Source of the DNA: Rhizoctonia solani | Lineage: Eukaryota > Basidiomycota > Agaricomycetes > Cantharellales > Ceratobasidiaceae | DNA: 64,000 nucleotides | NCBI RefSeq assembly: GCF_016906535.1 | Contig: NC_057376.1 | Coordinates: 496,001 to 560,000, forward strand | Direction: 5' to 3' | Part shown: positions 12,401-25,248 of the stretch, piece by piece | Layout: each line of letters begins with the position of its first letter | How positions within the stretch are numbered: position 1 is the stretch's first letter | The notes under the pieces: generated by a model | Seen by the model: only the letters and a program-made list of their open reading frames with translations | Told to the model about the DNA's origin: nothing | Database searches by the model: none | Translations under genes and position numbers: made by a program

Positions 12401-13813
12401 CCTTTCTTAGAGTCATGGTTGCTGTGTTTCATTCCATCTTTATGAGCATAAGACCTCAATTGCTGGGTTAATCCTGAGATCATAGTGATCAGGAGTGTAA
12501 CACATCCAGGTACTAATTACGACCCAGCACATTCGATTGATCAACGGAGCATAGCTTCGCGCGCGCATCTCTGGGCGCTATCGCCAATTTCAAATCACAC
12601 TATGTCACGGTAGTATTGTACCGAGGACCCCACCCAACAATGAACCGTCTAAACCAACGTGTGCGCGTTGTTGGTTGAGACAATCAAAGTAGAGTTTCTG
12701 ACACAGCTTCAACAATGCTTCTGCGATAGAATAGGCAGGTGCTTTTTTTGCAGGCGATTCGCTTTAATGTACGAAGTTCGAATACGGCATCTATAGTTTG
12801 TAATACTTTGGCCCCTCTATACCCCAGGATGAAGCAGGGTTGAATCCGCGACCACGTTGTTCGGTTTAATGTAGGCGTTCTGTATGTAGGCTCGAATGTT
12901 ATATCATATCCACGAGCCAATAGTTACTAACTATACGACTCGCAATAATCTAATACAATCAACCTAGTTTCTAATCGAGTAGTATTGGGTGGGGAGGAAA
13001 TGTATTGCGAATCTCTTTTAACTGGGACTTCTAGGTGTGGAAAATAAATCTTTGGCATGTGCTTGGGTGGCTGTTTTACCACTCTAACGAGCCTCAGAAG
13101 CATAAAATACGTTGCCTTATACTTGATGGTTATGGGCTGCTATCGGGTCAAGTAACGCCAGAGAGCTGAGGGTACCTCGTTTCTAGTGATCCTTGGGGAA
13201 TTTCAGCTGAAAAGCGTTTCTTAGCATGTCTCGAGATGAGCACAAACGCGGCGACGGCCGGAATTGTTCCAGGAAGCTCAGGTAAAATATGGAGAGGCTA
13301 GAAACGGCCTGAGGTCTGTAGCTTAAATCCTAATCCTGTTGCTTATACCAATTCATGACCGCAACATATAGTAGGCTCTCTCAATCCACAGCCTTCAACT
13401 TCATGATCAAGAGGCCACGACTGAATTGCTCAGACCACAAGGAGACATCCAAAGAAACATCGATAAAACAAACTTGCGGGTTGAGAGAGCTGGCTATACA
13501 TTCCTCAAGACCTTTGAGACATATAAATCTAGACCATGTATTGCATTAGTGTATTCCGTGCTTCGAGAGACGTATTCAAGTTGCTGGTCATACCTCACTC
13601 TTAGTTATTTGGTTTTAGAAGTTAGTAAGCTACCAGACACATGGCAACATAAAGTCAACCACCGGGAACTTTCAGAATATATTCGGAATGCTACCTTCCG
13701 CCACTCAGAAACCTTAATTCCAATCACATGGAACAGAGTGATGCGCTCGTGGATTGGTAGCTGTATTCAAAAATTGTGAATTGGTTTGCCTGAACTGGCT
13801 TCCAGTCATGAAT
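9438..13813. other. Gene-poor AT-rich tract
   Basis: About 4.4 kb without a supported gene. Open frames are short and unconnected. An open frame reaching 13779 on the plus strand has no ATG in frame near its start and resembles nothing I know. No terminal repeats or transposase motifs were identified. The tract may hold decayed transposon sequence, but that cannot be shown by reading alone. Confidence 0.4.
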
Positions 13814-14772
13814 TTACACCGGGTCCCTGACTGGATTTCCAGGAGTACCACATTTTGTAGCGACAATATGACGTTGGACCTGAGTTCAAAAACCATTCAG
13901 GGTTAAGCTTATTCTCTAAAAAGGGAAGGAATTAATAACGCACAGCATCCTTCCGGCTAAACGATCTTTGGCAGTGGGGACATTTGTGCGGTCGTTCTCC
14001 CTAACTCAAGGTCTTAAGTTAGCATACGCTTGTATAAAATAAAAGCGACCGAACAACCTTGTGAGTTTCTAGATGTCGCTTTAAGTCATGTGCCCGAGCA
14101 AAACCCGAGTCGCACAATTCACATACATGCGGCCGAGAGGTAAGGGGTCCTGGTGGAGCAAAAGGGGATGGCCTTCCCTGTGGAATTCCACTACGGGCGG
14201 CCACAATTAACAATACGTCGATAGCCACGATTTGGAGATACCCTGTATCGATCTTACCTGGGGTATCTAATAACAGGTGTGGAGCTTTCACCAACCAAGT
14301 TTATGGTTCGCTCAGAAGCCCAAGGACCACTACCGGCGCCTTCTGGATAGATGAGCGGGGGGAGGACAGGTCTTGTGGGTTCTGCCCGCGAGCTGGGCGG
14401 AGGTGCATATCGCGATGAAGGGGCAGCAGCTGGAAACGGAGTGAACTCGGGGAGTGTGGACGCATGTCGATCTAGTGTCAGTGTTGATTCTTCTATACCT
14501 TGTCGATGTGAATGGGCTACCGAGCCACCACTGGTTTGCAGGCGATGAGGAGTGTCATACGCTGCGTCCGAGCTTGATCCTAAGTCGCTATCCCAATTTC
14601 TATTCTGCGGGGCGGATCTACCGCTTCCGGTAGGCGAGACCCGATTTCGGGCTGGAAATGACCGAAACGGCGGCAAGGGTTGCTCGAGTGTACCGTCTGG
14701 GATATTTGTATGCAATTCATATGCATAATCTTGTGTAACTTCTTCAACTGGGAGGGTTACCTGTCGGGACAT
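13814..14772 (-). CDS. Two-finger C2H2-type zinc-finger protein
   Basis: Four exons on the minus strand: 14772-14258, 14190-14058, 14000-13944, 13879-13814 (256 aa). The first 170 residues are a low-complexity, Ser/Pro-rich segment. The end carries two fingers. The first is CELCDSGFARAHDLKRHLETH, a regular C-x2-C-x12-H-x3-H. The second is CPHCQRSFSRKDA joined across the last intron to VQRHIVATKCG. The second finger therefore ends H-x5-C, a variant common in basidiomycete two-finger proteins. This is a likely sequence-specific nuclear regulator. Reading straight through the third intron would stop after RKDAVRY and lose the last ligands. The GTGCGT donor at 13943 and the acceptor AG at 13881-13880 restore a complete finger. 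Confidence 0.8.
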
Positions 14773-17700
14773 TGTTCCAGCAAACTACGAGCACCCGCAG
14801 AATGCATCGTATCTTTTAATACACGGGCAATTTGCGGGGTACAGTAGATTTCAACTTTGTTAGACCAGCGATCTGGATTTTAACGATTGCTCGAGCGCCA
14901 TTGAAGCCTAATACGCACCCTAGCTTTCAACGTCCGGGAACATAATGCACTTCATAACTCTAACAAATTCTAACTGCTAATTACGCAAGTGTCGATCAAT
15001 CAAAACTAGCCCAGAGATTGGACCCGGCCAGCGACAACCTAATTTACTCGCAAACATATCTTTGGTGTACTCATTGGAAGGATGTGCAAAGTAGCTACCA
15101 CATCGACTGGTGACCATCTATTTGGTTCAACGGCGAACTCCTCTTCTTTCAAAGGCATAGTTATTGTGTATCCACAATCATGCAGCTCAGTTCTGATAGG
15201 ATTCTGGGATACTGGAATCAATTTGCCGGCAGGACTTCTGCACCCTTGTGATCGTAACTAAATGTAGGAGAAGTACCAGATCGTGAGGTACAATCAAAAC
15301 ATGTTTGTTTGGGGATTAAATCAAACAAAGTCGGTAATCACGAGCCACTAGCCTTTATTCATGTACTAAAGCCGAGATCTTCAAGTACCTTGTTGGAACG
15401 GCCCCAGACAAAGGGGGCAAAGGACCAAAAACACGTGATTTGTGGGCTGATTGAACGAGTTGATTGAATGGGCCGAATTGTTGGATTGACAGCAAGGACA
15501 ACCATCTAGTTTCGTGAGCTTTGCTATTCGAGTTATTTGGTGCAGTGCGAGCTAGTATTCCCTCCAAAGCTTTAGATCTAGTTGTGGTCTAAGAGCATTG
15601 CACAATGATTTTAGTTCTAAAAAGGGTGTACACGCTGGTGGCATTATTGTCGTGACATCTGCGTATATTTCACCCGATGTTTCAAAAGAAAAGAGGGCAA
15701 TACCATTTGACGACTAAACATGGCCAACCCAGTATTTATATAGTACCCGGCATGTTTACGGCATTGACTGTCTATGGTATTTAGCTCATAACAGGCTCGG
15801 CCATTTGACCAGTTCCAAACCAAACAAATTCACAACTTCTGGGTTCCATCAATTTAACAATGGGGAAGTAAGGCCCGGTATGTTAGAATGGTAAGCCCCA
15901 AATCTGAGTTTTAGATACGTCAATGAAAATCAATCGTTCAAATGAATCACAAGTCAAGGGAACGGGCATAGCTGGATATGGGCATGGGTGCGCTTTCTGG
16001 AGCTTGTCTCCATTTGTGTAAGTGGTGCTAAAATTGAATGCGTTTAAGTTTTTCAAGGCCTCAAGTTATCGACTGAAGCCAATGTGGCGCCGAACAAACG
16101 AAAAATCCATGGACTTGAAAGTACATGTCAAATGAAATGAAATGGTATTCTGAGTATATGGTGCTATAATATCGTATTCAGTACGTGCACGCACCTAATG
16201 CATAGAGATGGGCATGTATTGGTTATGTGTTTCGCCATCCCATCCAAGTACATAAGCCTCACCTTCTTTCTTCTTAGTTCATGTTTCTTACTTCTCAAAA
16301 CGCATAATTATACCAGGGCATATATCAATGACCACGAATACGAAGGCGAGGTGTATATATCATTAAGATAGGCTAATGGTTTAGTGGGTCAGTGATCCAG
16401 AAAATCGAATCAGTCGATGCGCCTCATTCAATATCCAGAAGTAGTAACTCTCAATACATCTAATAGTATTGATCAGCCACCTATCTAAGGCCAAGTGGAG
16501 GTCAGGCGATTCATGTGCGTGGCTAGCCCGAAAGACTGGTATGCGTTGGTTGTATGCTACTTTCAAGGCATCCTAGTCATGGTGAGAATAGCCGCTTCCA
16601 GAGCGGCTTTTGAGGCTTTTTTTTTTTGTTAACCAACCTATTATACCGGTAGGCTATAAATAACAGTAGGATCAAAAATGGTTTGAAAGTAGCAACCTTC
16701 TGGGTATTTGGGTCTCGCCACGATTTCCGGGGTAATATATGCACTCCGTCCTTCTGAGCTTAGACGATCTAGCTTAATGTTTATTTTGCACGGTTGGTTG
16801 GGTGCTTCGGATTAGCCTGGTTCAGCCTTACAAACAGACCGTAACCAAATAACTAAAGAGGCTACGAATCCGGAAACAGCACTACGAAAACGGCGGTCCC
16901 CGTTTACTTTGAAGATCTTTATGCTCGATCCTAATCCTGGGGTGATCCAAGAACGGGACGGAGGATCGTGGGTTCGATGGTTGTGATTATCAAGAGATTT
17001 CCTGATTTATTCTCCGCCTAGGTCCTCGCAAGGATGCTTCGAAAATTTGATCTTCGCATTAAGCCTCGTTGAACTGATACTCTAATTCGATCGATCAACC
17101 ACTCTCACGTTGGGGCATGCGCAATCTCCTTCCCCCGGTTCAGGCAGAGATGGCGTAAGTGAGATAGACATTTTGTATAGAGAATCGTACACATATAAGC
17201 CAGCGACTGAAGCCACATGGGACAGCGATTCTGAGTCTCTTTCTTGTCAAATCATAATCTAGCCAGCTCCTCGCATAAACGCCCTCACGACACTTTTTCT
17301 GATACCATTCCGTATGAAGCATATCGATTGCTATACGCTACATTTATTTATCGTTTCCATTGATTAAAAATAACCCCATTAGCCACATCCATCTTTGTAC
17401 CGATTGATTTATTTACTGTGCTGATACACTCCATCATGATTGAGAGGGACAAATTTCGAACAGAGTGACAACTTACCGTGGAGTATTTGGAATTAAACAA
17501 AGTATTGTTGCCACTTCACAACTGTCCTTGATACACTCGAGCTCAAGCTGATTTGACAATGCAAAGCCGGCGCCACCTGCGAAGTGTTTTTCCTCGTGCT
17601 CTACCCGCGGGCTAGATTAATGATAGTATTTGAACATTGATGGCTGACTGATGTCTAGAGCATTCTGCGATGGTTGTTTCGACTTATTGGGCTTAGAAAT

Positions 17701-18410
17701 AGTCACTCCAGATCTCAACATTTGAAGAACTCACTCAAGTGTAGGCCTCCCGCCTTTCATTCTATATGTCAATAAAATTAGATACCTATCGACGCCACCT
17801 CCACAACTCATGCCCAGTTGCATACGCATGATCGTGGGATACGTGTACGTAACTGATTATGGGTTACTATTGCTCCATTGGCATCTAGCTCGGGCTCCCA
17901 CATACAGCCGAGTCACAGGTTTGGTCAATTTAATCACACTCGGTGACCAATCGCAAGTGTGCATCTCTATCCTTGGGGGACATGGTCAGCATGATACCTG
18001 CGGCATAGCATTGATCTTCGGATCAAATAGCCAGAGATGCTGTACGCCATTGCTGTGTAGACTCGCATGGTGCCTGGCATTGTCCAAAATTTAACTGCTC
18101 CATTGTCACAGCTGCTACTTTTACTGTGTCTAACGACAACACCGCGGTTACCAAGCGCTGCTGAGATCATGTGACACCAGGTTCAAGTTCTCGAGTTGCC
18201 ACAGCCTTTGTCAATAGCCGAATTGGGTGTAACCACGTCCGAGATCGATGCGAGTCATTCCTTCTTGGGCGCCTCAGGGGAACTCTCCCAATATGCGCAT
18301 ATATAAGGGCCAATGGCCGCGTGCATCCATCAGAATTCATCAAACATCTTAAATATTCTAGCTACTGAGAGAGCCTCTATTCCCTCCCACCACTACACAT
18401 TCTATTCATA
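14773..18410. other. Gene-poor AT-rich tract, second part
   Basis: About 3.6 kb with no supported coding gene. Short open frames on either strand (for example 15355-15567 minus, 17810-18094 plus) lack splice logic and family motifs. A T-run lies at 16619-16628. The promoter of the DUF6699 gene is at the right end. Confidence 0.4.
18299..18308 (+). promoter_or_regulatory. TATA-like element of the DUF6699 gene
   Basis: CATATATAAG lies about 105 bp upstream of the ATG at 18411, and a C/T-rich leader (about 18375-18400) follows it. The spacing is compatible with a TATA-type promoter. The assignment rests on sequence only. Confidence 0.4.
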
Positions 18411-19259
18411 ATGCCTACTATGCCAGGTATGCCACCCATGCCAACACTGGCTCCAGGCCCTTCAGCCCGTCGGCCACGTCGCAAGTCGACTGGTGGCGCA
18501 CTACCAGCGATTCCTAATCTTGTACCGTCTCCTGGCCGGCAGGTTGTGGCACTCCCTCCAGGCTATCCTTACGCACCCTATGAGCAACCCTACCAAGTAG
18601 CACACGTTCCTGCAGGATATCCTGCTTATCCTCCGGCGCATTATCCGAACAACCCCCACGGCCGCATCATGTATATTGACAACACCCCATGGGCTGGCTA
18701 CACTGCGCTCCCCCCTGCGGACGAGCCTCCTCAGCTGCACAACCTGCTTGCATACGGAAACCGAGGTGGACCTGGCCACATTGAATGGGACATCCGCAAC
18801 CATCCCGACACGGCGCGGGTAATTTGGAACAATGGTCGACAAGATATGCTATCCAAGTATGAGTCTACCATGGCCTTCACTCCTGGCCTGCCCCGCATCC
18901 GTCTGATCTGCAAAGATCTGCTACCTTGGCAAATAACTGTCGCATCCCCGGACGGCGGCGCTATCACTATCAATGATATCTTTACCAGTATTTGGAAAGA
19001 ACTTCATCGCCCGCTCGCCGAATCCGAGTACTGGGCTTGCGGCGAGAAAGAGCGTGCAAAATTGACCGAGACATGGACGAAGGAGGTTAAGAGCTCGTCA
19101 GGCAAAGACAGGCATAATCAGGGAGTCCTCCGTGTCGATTGGGCAGGGAGTCGAACCGTTTTTGCTGGGCTTGGAGTCGATCAAGACTTCATTACTTCTC
19201 GCGTCCAGGACGAACGCCTCCATCCGGAGGTTTGGGTCCTGTATCTTCGCTCTGCGTAG
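18411..19259 (+). CDS. DUF6699 domain protein
   Basis: A single uninterrupted open frame of 282 aa, which is unusual in this intron-dense window. The N-terminal 90 residues are rich in Pro, Met and Tyr (MPTMPGMPPMPTL, then PPGYPYAPYEQPY). From about residue 110 a compact domain follows (QLHNLLAYGN, IEWDIRNHPDTARV, PRIRLICKDLLPWQITV, ITINDIFTSIWKELHRPL), ending in VDWAGSRTVFAGLGVDQD and WVLYLRSA. I recognise this layout as DUF6699, a domain much expanded in Agaricomycetes and of unknown biochemical role. No signal peptide or membrane helix is visible. Confidence 0.8.
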   Translation: MPTMPGMPPMPTLAPGPSARRPRRKSTGGALPAIPNLVPSPGRQVVALPPGYPYAPYEQPYQVAHVPAGYPAYPPAHYPNNPHGRIMYIDNTPWAGYTALPPADEPPQLHNLLAYGNRGGPGHIEWDIRNHPDTARVIWNNGRQDMLSKYESTMAFTPGLPRIRLICKDLLPWQITVASPDGGAITINDIFTSIWKELHRPLAESEYWACGEKERAKLTETWTKEVKSSSGKDRHNQGVLRVDWAGSRTVFAGLGVDQDFITSRVQDERLHPEVWVLYLRSA

Positions 19260-19510
19260 GTGGGCTCTTTGAATACCGCGGAGGAAATCTTATCTTGACT
19301 TTATATTTATTACCCTGTCATGTATACTTAATGTAGCTCCGAATCCACCGCTTCGCGTTTGTTACAATGGTTCGAAACAGATAAATAGCAATTAACGAAG
19401 TCTCTATACCGAATAAGAAAACGTAGTGTACGATAGGAGTATGTGTTGATTTACAATAGAGTTGTGGTCATAAGCTTTAGGGTATCGTGAATACATGTCA
19501 TGAGACTGGT

Positions 19511-20610
19511 TCAATCTTGGAAAGCCTCCAACATATCCCTAATCGTTCGAGCCTTCGTTTGTGTTACCCATCGGGAATGTACCAGGCTACAGACGTGGCA
19601 TACTGGGCTCGGCCATACGACGATATCTAGATCGTCCATCTCCTCGAGAGTTTGCAGTGCATCGAGTAGTGTTCGCCCAGGCGCACCTTTGACCCCACGG
19701 GCCCCTGATAACTTTGTTCTGGAGTCCATTCCGAGCGCTTCACGAAGACGTTCGCCCAATATATCTCGACATGATTTGGCTGCGCGTGTATATGTTGGAC
19801 CCGGAATATGCCCCGTAGGACCAGGAGAAGTGCAGTACGGCTCGAGCATTGGGCTGGACTGTCGTGATTCGGCCTCATGTCGCACGATCAATGTTCTTTT
19901 CCAAAGTATATTTCGCCCGGCCAGAATCTTTTCAGTATCCTTTGGGTCGAGCCACGAGGAGAGACGGTCATTCAGTTCGGATGGTGACAGGTGCCACTCG
20001 GTTATCGCCAGAGCAAAGAAGATCGAAGGTAAGACCGAAGAGACATTGTACATCTTTGCCAGATTTAATGCGAAACATGCCGGTTCGAGTAAAGTATCTC
20101 CGCTTGATATATACGACAGAGATATGGGATATCTGTGCGCAAAATGCGCAACTGCCCAGCTGTGAACCTGCGCAACATCGTACTTTTCAGCCATGCGGAG
20201 AGCAACGGCAATGTCTCGGAGCGACGCGATCGAAGATATTGGCGCTCGGCTGAGTATCAGGTCCAGGCGTAAGTATATTTAGGTATGATGAAGAGCGGGC
20301 CGAACTCGACTTACTCTTTTGGGGGATATAGGACGCTAAAGACAAGACGCCACTCTTCTACAGTATCGGGCATTCGTACCGACACGTTTGGAGTTTGCTG
20401 GTAAATTTCTTCATCGTCATGGTCGTCTAGCCCAGAGTCAGGGTGTGCAACAATAAACATGTCGTCAAAAACATGTGAATGCTGGATGAGTTTGTCCCTA
20501 TGAACTCGGAAGGATGTAGATTCGACTAGGAGAGAGATATCGCCGTCAGGAAAGTTGTAGCTCCTAGTGTCGAGTGTCGAAGAAGACGCGGATGGATAGA
20601 GGTCGTACAT
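19511..20610 (-). CDS. BTB/POZ domain protein
   Basis: Two exons (20610-20315 and 20249-19511) join at phase 2 through a 65-nt intron to give 344 aa. The BTB fold is visible at residues about 20-130: DGDISLLVESTSFRVHRDKLIQHSHVFDDMF, then EWRLVFSVLY, followed across the intron by ALRMAEKYDVAQVHSWAVAHF. The C-terminal half is the helical extension usual in basidiomycete BTB proteins. Animal and plant BTB proteins often act as Cullin-3 adaptors; the role of this fungal expansion is not established. No signal peptide or membrane helix is visible. Confidence 0.85.
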
Positions 20611-21569
20611 AGTTGTGGTTACGAGGGAGTCAGTCGAGATATCGTTGAGTATAGGCTCCCGGTTTCGCCAACCAAGCCAAGTCTACGATGACGGTATGAT
20701 GGAAAAGAATGCTAGAGGGGTAGATAAGAGGCGAGGGGTCGCTAAGTGAATGATAGTTTTATACTTGGAAACGAAGAAGGATGAATTCAAAGGCAACTGG
20801 ACCGTGTTTTTTGCTGACATCGGGTATATCACGCCACGGTGCTGCTAGTGTCGCGTCATAACAAATCCCTCAGTGTTCGCAAATGGATAGCCGCTACGTA
20901 AAGATACGGCCTAGCTAGGCTGGCGACCATCTGGGGTGACCGAGGTAGTCAGGTCCAGGGCTGCTTGGTGGAGATTCGGAACTCCGGCAACCGAGCAAGC
21001 GCAGAATTCTGGCCAACACCAAACTATAGGGACACCCTTTTGCGCATCATAAGCCCACACTATACCGCAACATGACGTAGGTAAGTAACATTGGCTGCCT
21101 CGATCGTGGTGGTTGGTGACACTGGGCCTCGTGGAACTTATTTGCATTTGACGAGGGTCGCTTGAATCGTTTGATACCCCACACAAAGCAAACTAGATAC
21201 CTGTAGCGCCAGGATTCAACGCAAGGCCCAGAACCTCAAGAAAAAGACGTGCAATAGTAAGATACGTTGAACATTGTGCCCAGTCGACGTCCTATCTGCC
21301 CGTCCAGCTGCATTCGATTTCATCCATATGCATCTTATGAAAACTCAAAAACAGTAACTCATTCATTAGCCATAGGTAGGGAAGACTTTTTGGTATCCAG
21401 TCTCATCCGATACTGTGATGTAACAAATGCTATGTATTTGTTCAAAACTGATATCTAAAATATTTATGATAAGCAATTGTACGAAAAGTCCACGAGAGGA
21501 ATGCAATGATAGTGCAATGATGATGAAGCAAAAAAAAAAAAAAAAAAAATCATGTTAGCGGGTGTCCAA
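20611..21569. other. Intergenic between BTB and GH79 genes
   Basis: A 91-codon Cys-rich open frame on the minus strand (20911-21186) starts with TTG, not ATG, and has no recognisable relative. A run of about 20 A (21531-21550) lies just past the stop of the GH79 gene. Nothing else is supported. Confidence 0.4.
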
Positions 21570-24525
21570 TTATCTAATGAAACCCCCAGTAGAGAATAAG
21601 AAAAGTGCAGCACTTAATGCTACGAAGGTAGCCGATATAGCGGCAGCTCCGGCTTGCATTTGCGCGGGGGCTGAATTTACACTTCCTTCGCTCGTAGATC
21701 CAAGTAAGTCATGTTCAGCAGCACCACGGCCGTTGGAGTTGGCAAGCACTGACGGGTCTACGGAAACGGTAATTTTGTTAGGCCTGTTAGTAACAGCAGT
21801 TGTCGGGAATGACTACAAGAACAATAACGGTGAGATCGAGTTTTAATTAAGTGGGGAAACAGTCGACTGACCTGAGTTACGGTAGCATCTGGGGAAGACT
21901 CTGTCAGGGCGTCACTTGTGAGGAAGACCAGAGCGATCGAAGGTGCCTTGACAGGAATGGCACATGTTTGTGCAGTTGTATCGCACTGAATAGTAACGGT
22001 CTCTTGGGTACCTTCCAACCGACCGTCAGATCCCAATTCCCCTCCCAGAGCTTGACCTATCGATGTCATTGTAGTAGTCAATCGAATTAAATCAGATCAA
22101 TTTTCATACCTGCCCAAGTCACATTGTGTGAACCGAGGCTGGGAGCACGCATATACCTGACTTGAACAGACGAAGGCGTTGTGCTTGACTGTCCTGTCTG
22201 TTGCCCACCGATAGCGATGTTGGCAGTGTAGTCGTTGGCACCAGATGCATCATCGATGTAATTGAATAGTGCAACGCGGACGGGGTTTCCGTTTTCATAG
22301 ATGGCATATCCGGGCGTAAGGTCGTTATTGCCGTTTGAGTATAGATCCACGATTTGTGCGTTGCCTGATTGCCCAAACGCTTCGGCAATTAGGAGGGCTG
22401 AGTAATATACTGCACCCGTAGTCCACCCGAAACTGGTGGAAAGGTTCGTAGGAGGAGGTGTAAAAGGCTGGAAGTAATGTGTTCCTCGTCTGAACAGCTA
22501 CCTATGAATCGTTTCAAAAAAAACTTACGTTGTAATATGTGTCTTGACCTGCAGTTCATAATTGTACTTTAGTTTGAGATACAATTTGAATAGATAGGAC
22601 ACATACCACCGACGTGTAATAGGACTTGGGAAAAATTGATGAACGCGAATTGAAATCCAAGATCCGCGGCCCACATAGTAGCAGCAAAACTAATGAAAGG
22701 TTGTACATGAATCAGTGTTGAAGATGTCCCCTTTCGGGACGTACCTGTCGCTAATACCTGGGAACCCTCCGCAGGATGCCGTATTTGTCTCCATGAGCAC
22801 AAACGGCTTTCCAGCAGCTTGAACCATTTCTAGTAAAATAAAACAAATTCCAATCAGGCACAGTAGAAGAACATATACAAATAGCTGCTTACGAGAGCTA
22901 GTAACATATTGTGCGGCGAGGCCAGTTACCTGTGGGCATAGAGGTGTTAGTTCCTTGGAGGGTTTGTAGAAACCTATTCAAAACGTACGCTTCCATGTCC
23001 GATATAACTGGCGAATGTTTCCTGTGGATCGTGGACATTACTGTCGACATACGATTAACTTAGTCCCTGAGAAAGGAAACGCATATATGCTTACCCATTG
23101 ATCTTGCAATTATCTTTACAGCGAATGGTTAGCCAGAATTTGAGAACAAATAGGTTACAACTGCACCATTGGGATATTTTTGAACTGCAACCATCTTGAG
23201 GTTGGCCGCATAATTAGTTAAATAACCTGCGTGTTTCATTTATTGTTGGCATTGAAAATCGGATAAGCAATCTGAAAGACTTACCCAAATTAAATATATC
23301 GGTCTCGTTCCAATTACAACATGTACTTGGGCCGATGAGAATCTGATTGTTGGATAGTGATGCTCCATTGAGGTCGTTAATCATAGTCTGATAATCGTTC
23401 ATGTAGTTCTCCATAGAATACGACGAATTACGGCGGCCATGGGATCCGTACCTTACCGTCAGGTCAGTAAGCGAACAGATTAAGCTCCGATTCGAAACCT
23501 ACAAGTCAGGCTCGTTCCCGAGCTGAAACCCAAGTAACCTATCACCGAGTATTTTCTCAGCTGTCTGGGCAACAAGAACAGCATTCGTCTCGTTATCTGG
23601 ATTGAAAAAGTTCAAACCCTGTGATTACCAAGATTGGGTGTCAGCGAAATTCCCAAAGCACCCTCAAGAATCCTCATACAAAGTAGAAGTTGGCATTGAC
23701 CAAATCTCCGATGTTTTTCATCATGGTTAGCAGATCGGAAGAGAAAACTACGTCAGGTGTTTCGGTCTGATTGAACGTGTAAGCTAAAATTAGATTATGA
23801 CATGCAATGGCAGTGCGCTATAGACTTACTGGAGTCGTAGCGCCCGCCTGCTTCTGCTTGGATATGACACCGTTGTTAGGTATGCTGTCAGAAGAAACCA
23901 AGTAGGATTGATCTTGGGAGTTTCCTCCCACGCGAATGGAAACAGAGCCTCCTCGGGCCCGTACGTTAGCCATGTAGTTTAGGAACGGGACCAATAGGTC
24001 TGTGAAAGGTCCGTAAAAGTCAGGGATAATCGAACAAGCAATATACTTGGTTCAGCTTACGGGTGGAGTTTTTTCCCACTATATGTCACATTAATACACA
24101 TGTCCTCGAAGTGGCGACAAGAACTCACAGGTTGTTTGAACTACGGACAGTTCGATCGAGAATCCCATGAAAGCCCCAGACTGTCTGCAATGGAGTTGTT
24201 AGACTTGAAGAAAGTAGGAAACATTCAGCTTACTTGATGGATAACCCACTCATGGAGCCAGGATAGAGCTTATGTACGGTTGTTTAAGCTCCTACTCGAA
24301 AAATCAGGGTGGATAACTTACTTGTACTAGAAAGTTGTTTGTGATTGCTGGACTCGGAGGAGACGGGGATGTAAGCACAGTCTGGTCGTACGCAGCAAGC
24401 GTCGCGACGGCAGCGTATGCATCAGACGTAGCAATGGCCTTCGTCGTTTTAACATTGTATATAGTCACCGCGCCCGCCAGTTGAGCCCAAATGCAGGCCA
24501 AAACAACAAGCTGGGAAGTAAGCAT
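21570..24525 (-). CDS. GH79 family beta-glucuronidase, secreted, GPI-type C-terminus
   Basis: About 18 exons on the minus strand, among them 24525-24322, 24268-24234, 24184-24129, 24078-24061 (18 nt), 23999-23830, 23766-23680, 23618-23513 and 23451-23285, and the last ending at 21570. All join in frame to give about 600 aa. It starts with a signal peptide (MLTSQLVVLACIWAQLAGA) and includes MGFSIELSVVQ, the acid/base motif GNEPDLYG (about 23518-23530, completed across an intron) and the nucleophile motif METNTASCGGFPGISDSF (about 22790). Together these identify a fungal GH79 glycosidase. It ends in a Ser/Ala-rich segment and a hydrophobic tail (AISATFVALSAALFLFSTGG), which suggests a GPI anchor. 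GH79 enzymes remove glucuronic acid from proteoglycans such as arabinogalactan. A TATA-like CTATATAAA lies about 45 bp upstream. Confidence 0.9.
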
Positions 24526-25248
24526 GTTCAGAGGAGTGTTCAAATTCACAGGGGTCGTGATCTGATTTATATAGTTTCCAGGAATAGTCCGCAGTACTGG
24601 TGAGATATTTTTGGTGCGACTTGGCTCATCGGCTGGGCAACTCGAGGCACAGCGCAGTTAAATTTGTCAACTCGACCTTCCAACGGCTTACGGCAACATA
24701 TATAGATCTGACCTTGGGAACGTTTCTATGGGCATTATAAAGGATTTTTTTAGGGTGAAAGGTTTCGCATAATTGAAACTGCCTCCTTGTATGCAGCAGT
24801 ACACAACTATCTTTTAAGGATCTAGTGACTGGGTCATCGACGAAGGCCAAGGTGCGTGCCAAATATAGGGCGATTAGATGAGGTGTGCAGCTGCTTCATG
24901 CATGCATGCTCGCAGTGCCGCGTCGTGAGGTCATGGTGCACCAAAGTGATGGAAGGGAAATCAGATTGCTTTTCGCTGAGCGTCCGTCGAGTAAGATTAA
25001 AAGTCAAAAACCGAGGAATGTCGTCACGTGTGATCACCATCACTTAATCAATTCAAAATCTCGGCTCCCATTCAGGGCCCTCCGTGACGTGCAATTCCTC
25101 ATCTGCAATTCACTTTGAGTTAGGTCCACTGGTTTCACTCCCTCCCACATCTTCCTGAGGCCGGTGTTCGAGTTCCGGGCAGGTAAGTACATCGTCCATA
25201 CGTGCAAAGGAGAGCACAGCTAAGAGTATATAACGTGCAGTCGTAGGG
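24526..25248. other. Divergent promoter region between GH79 and FUSC genes
   Basis: About 720 bp separate two start codons that point away from each other, so both promoters lie here. TATA-like elements occur near 24570 (minus) and at about 25227 (plus, GAGTATATAAC). Two ORFs of 60-80 codons on each strand are not supported. Confidence 0.45.

Noticed and set aside
13426..13779. 117-codon plus-strand open frame next to the zinc-finger gene
   Set aside because: It has no ATG at its start and no splice partner, resembles nothing I know and lies just past the 3' end of a gene on the other strand.
16960..16985. GGTTCGATGG resembling a tRNA B box
   Set aside because: No A box or cloverleaf stems could be formed around it. 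No tRNA gene was found anywhere in the window.
20911..21186. 91-codon Cys-rich open frame, possible small secreted protein
   Set aside because: It begins with TTG, has no signal peptide and no neighbouring exon.
21531..21550. A20 run as the end of a retroposed copy
   Set aside because: No adjacent sequence resembles a processed transcript and no target duplication is visible. It is most simply a homopolymer beyond the GH79 gene.
23762..23830. Apparent frameshift in the GH79 gene after KQAGATTP
   Set aside because: The acceptor TTTTAG gives the wrong frame, but the next AG (AATCAG) gives TETPDVVF in frame and a normal 63-nt intron.
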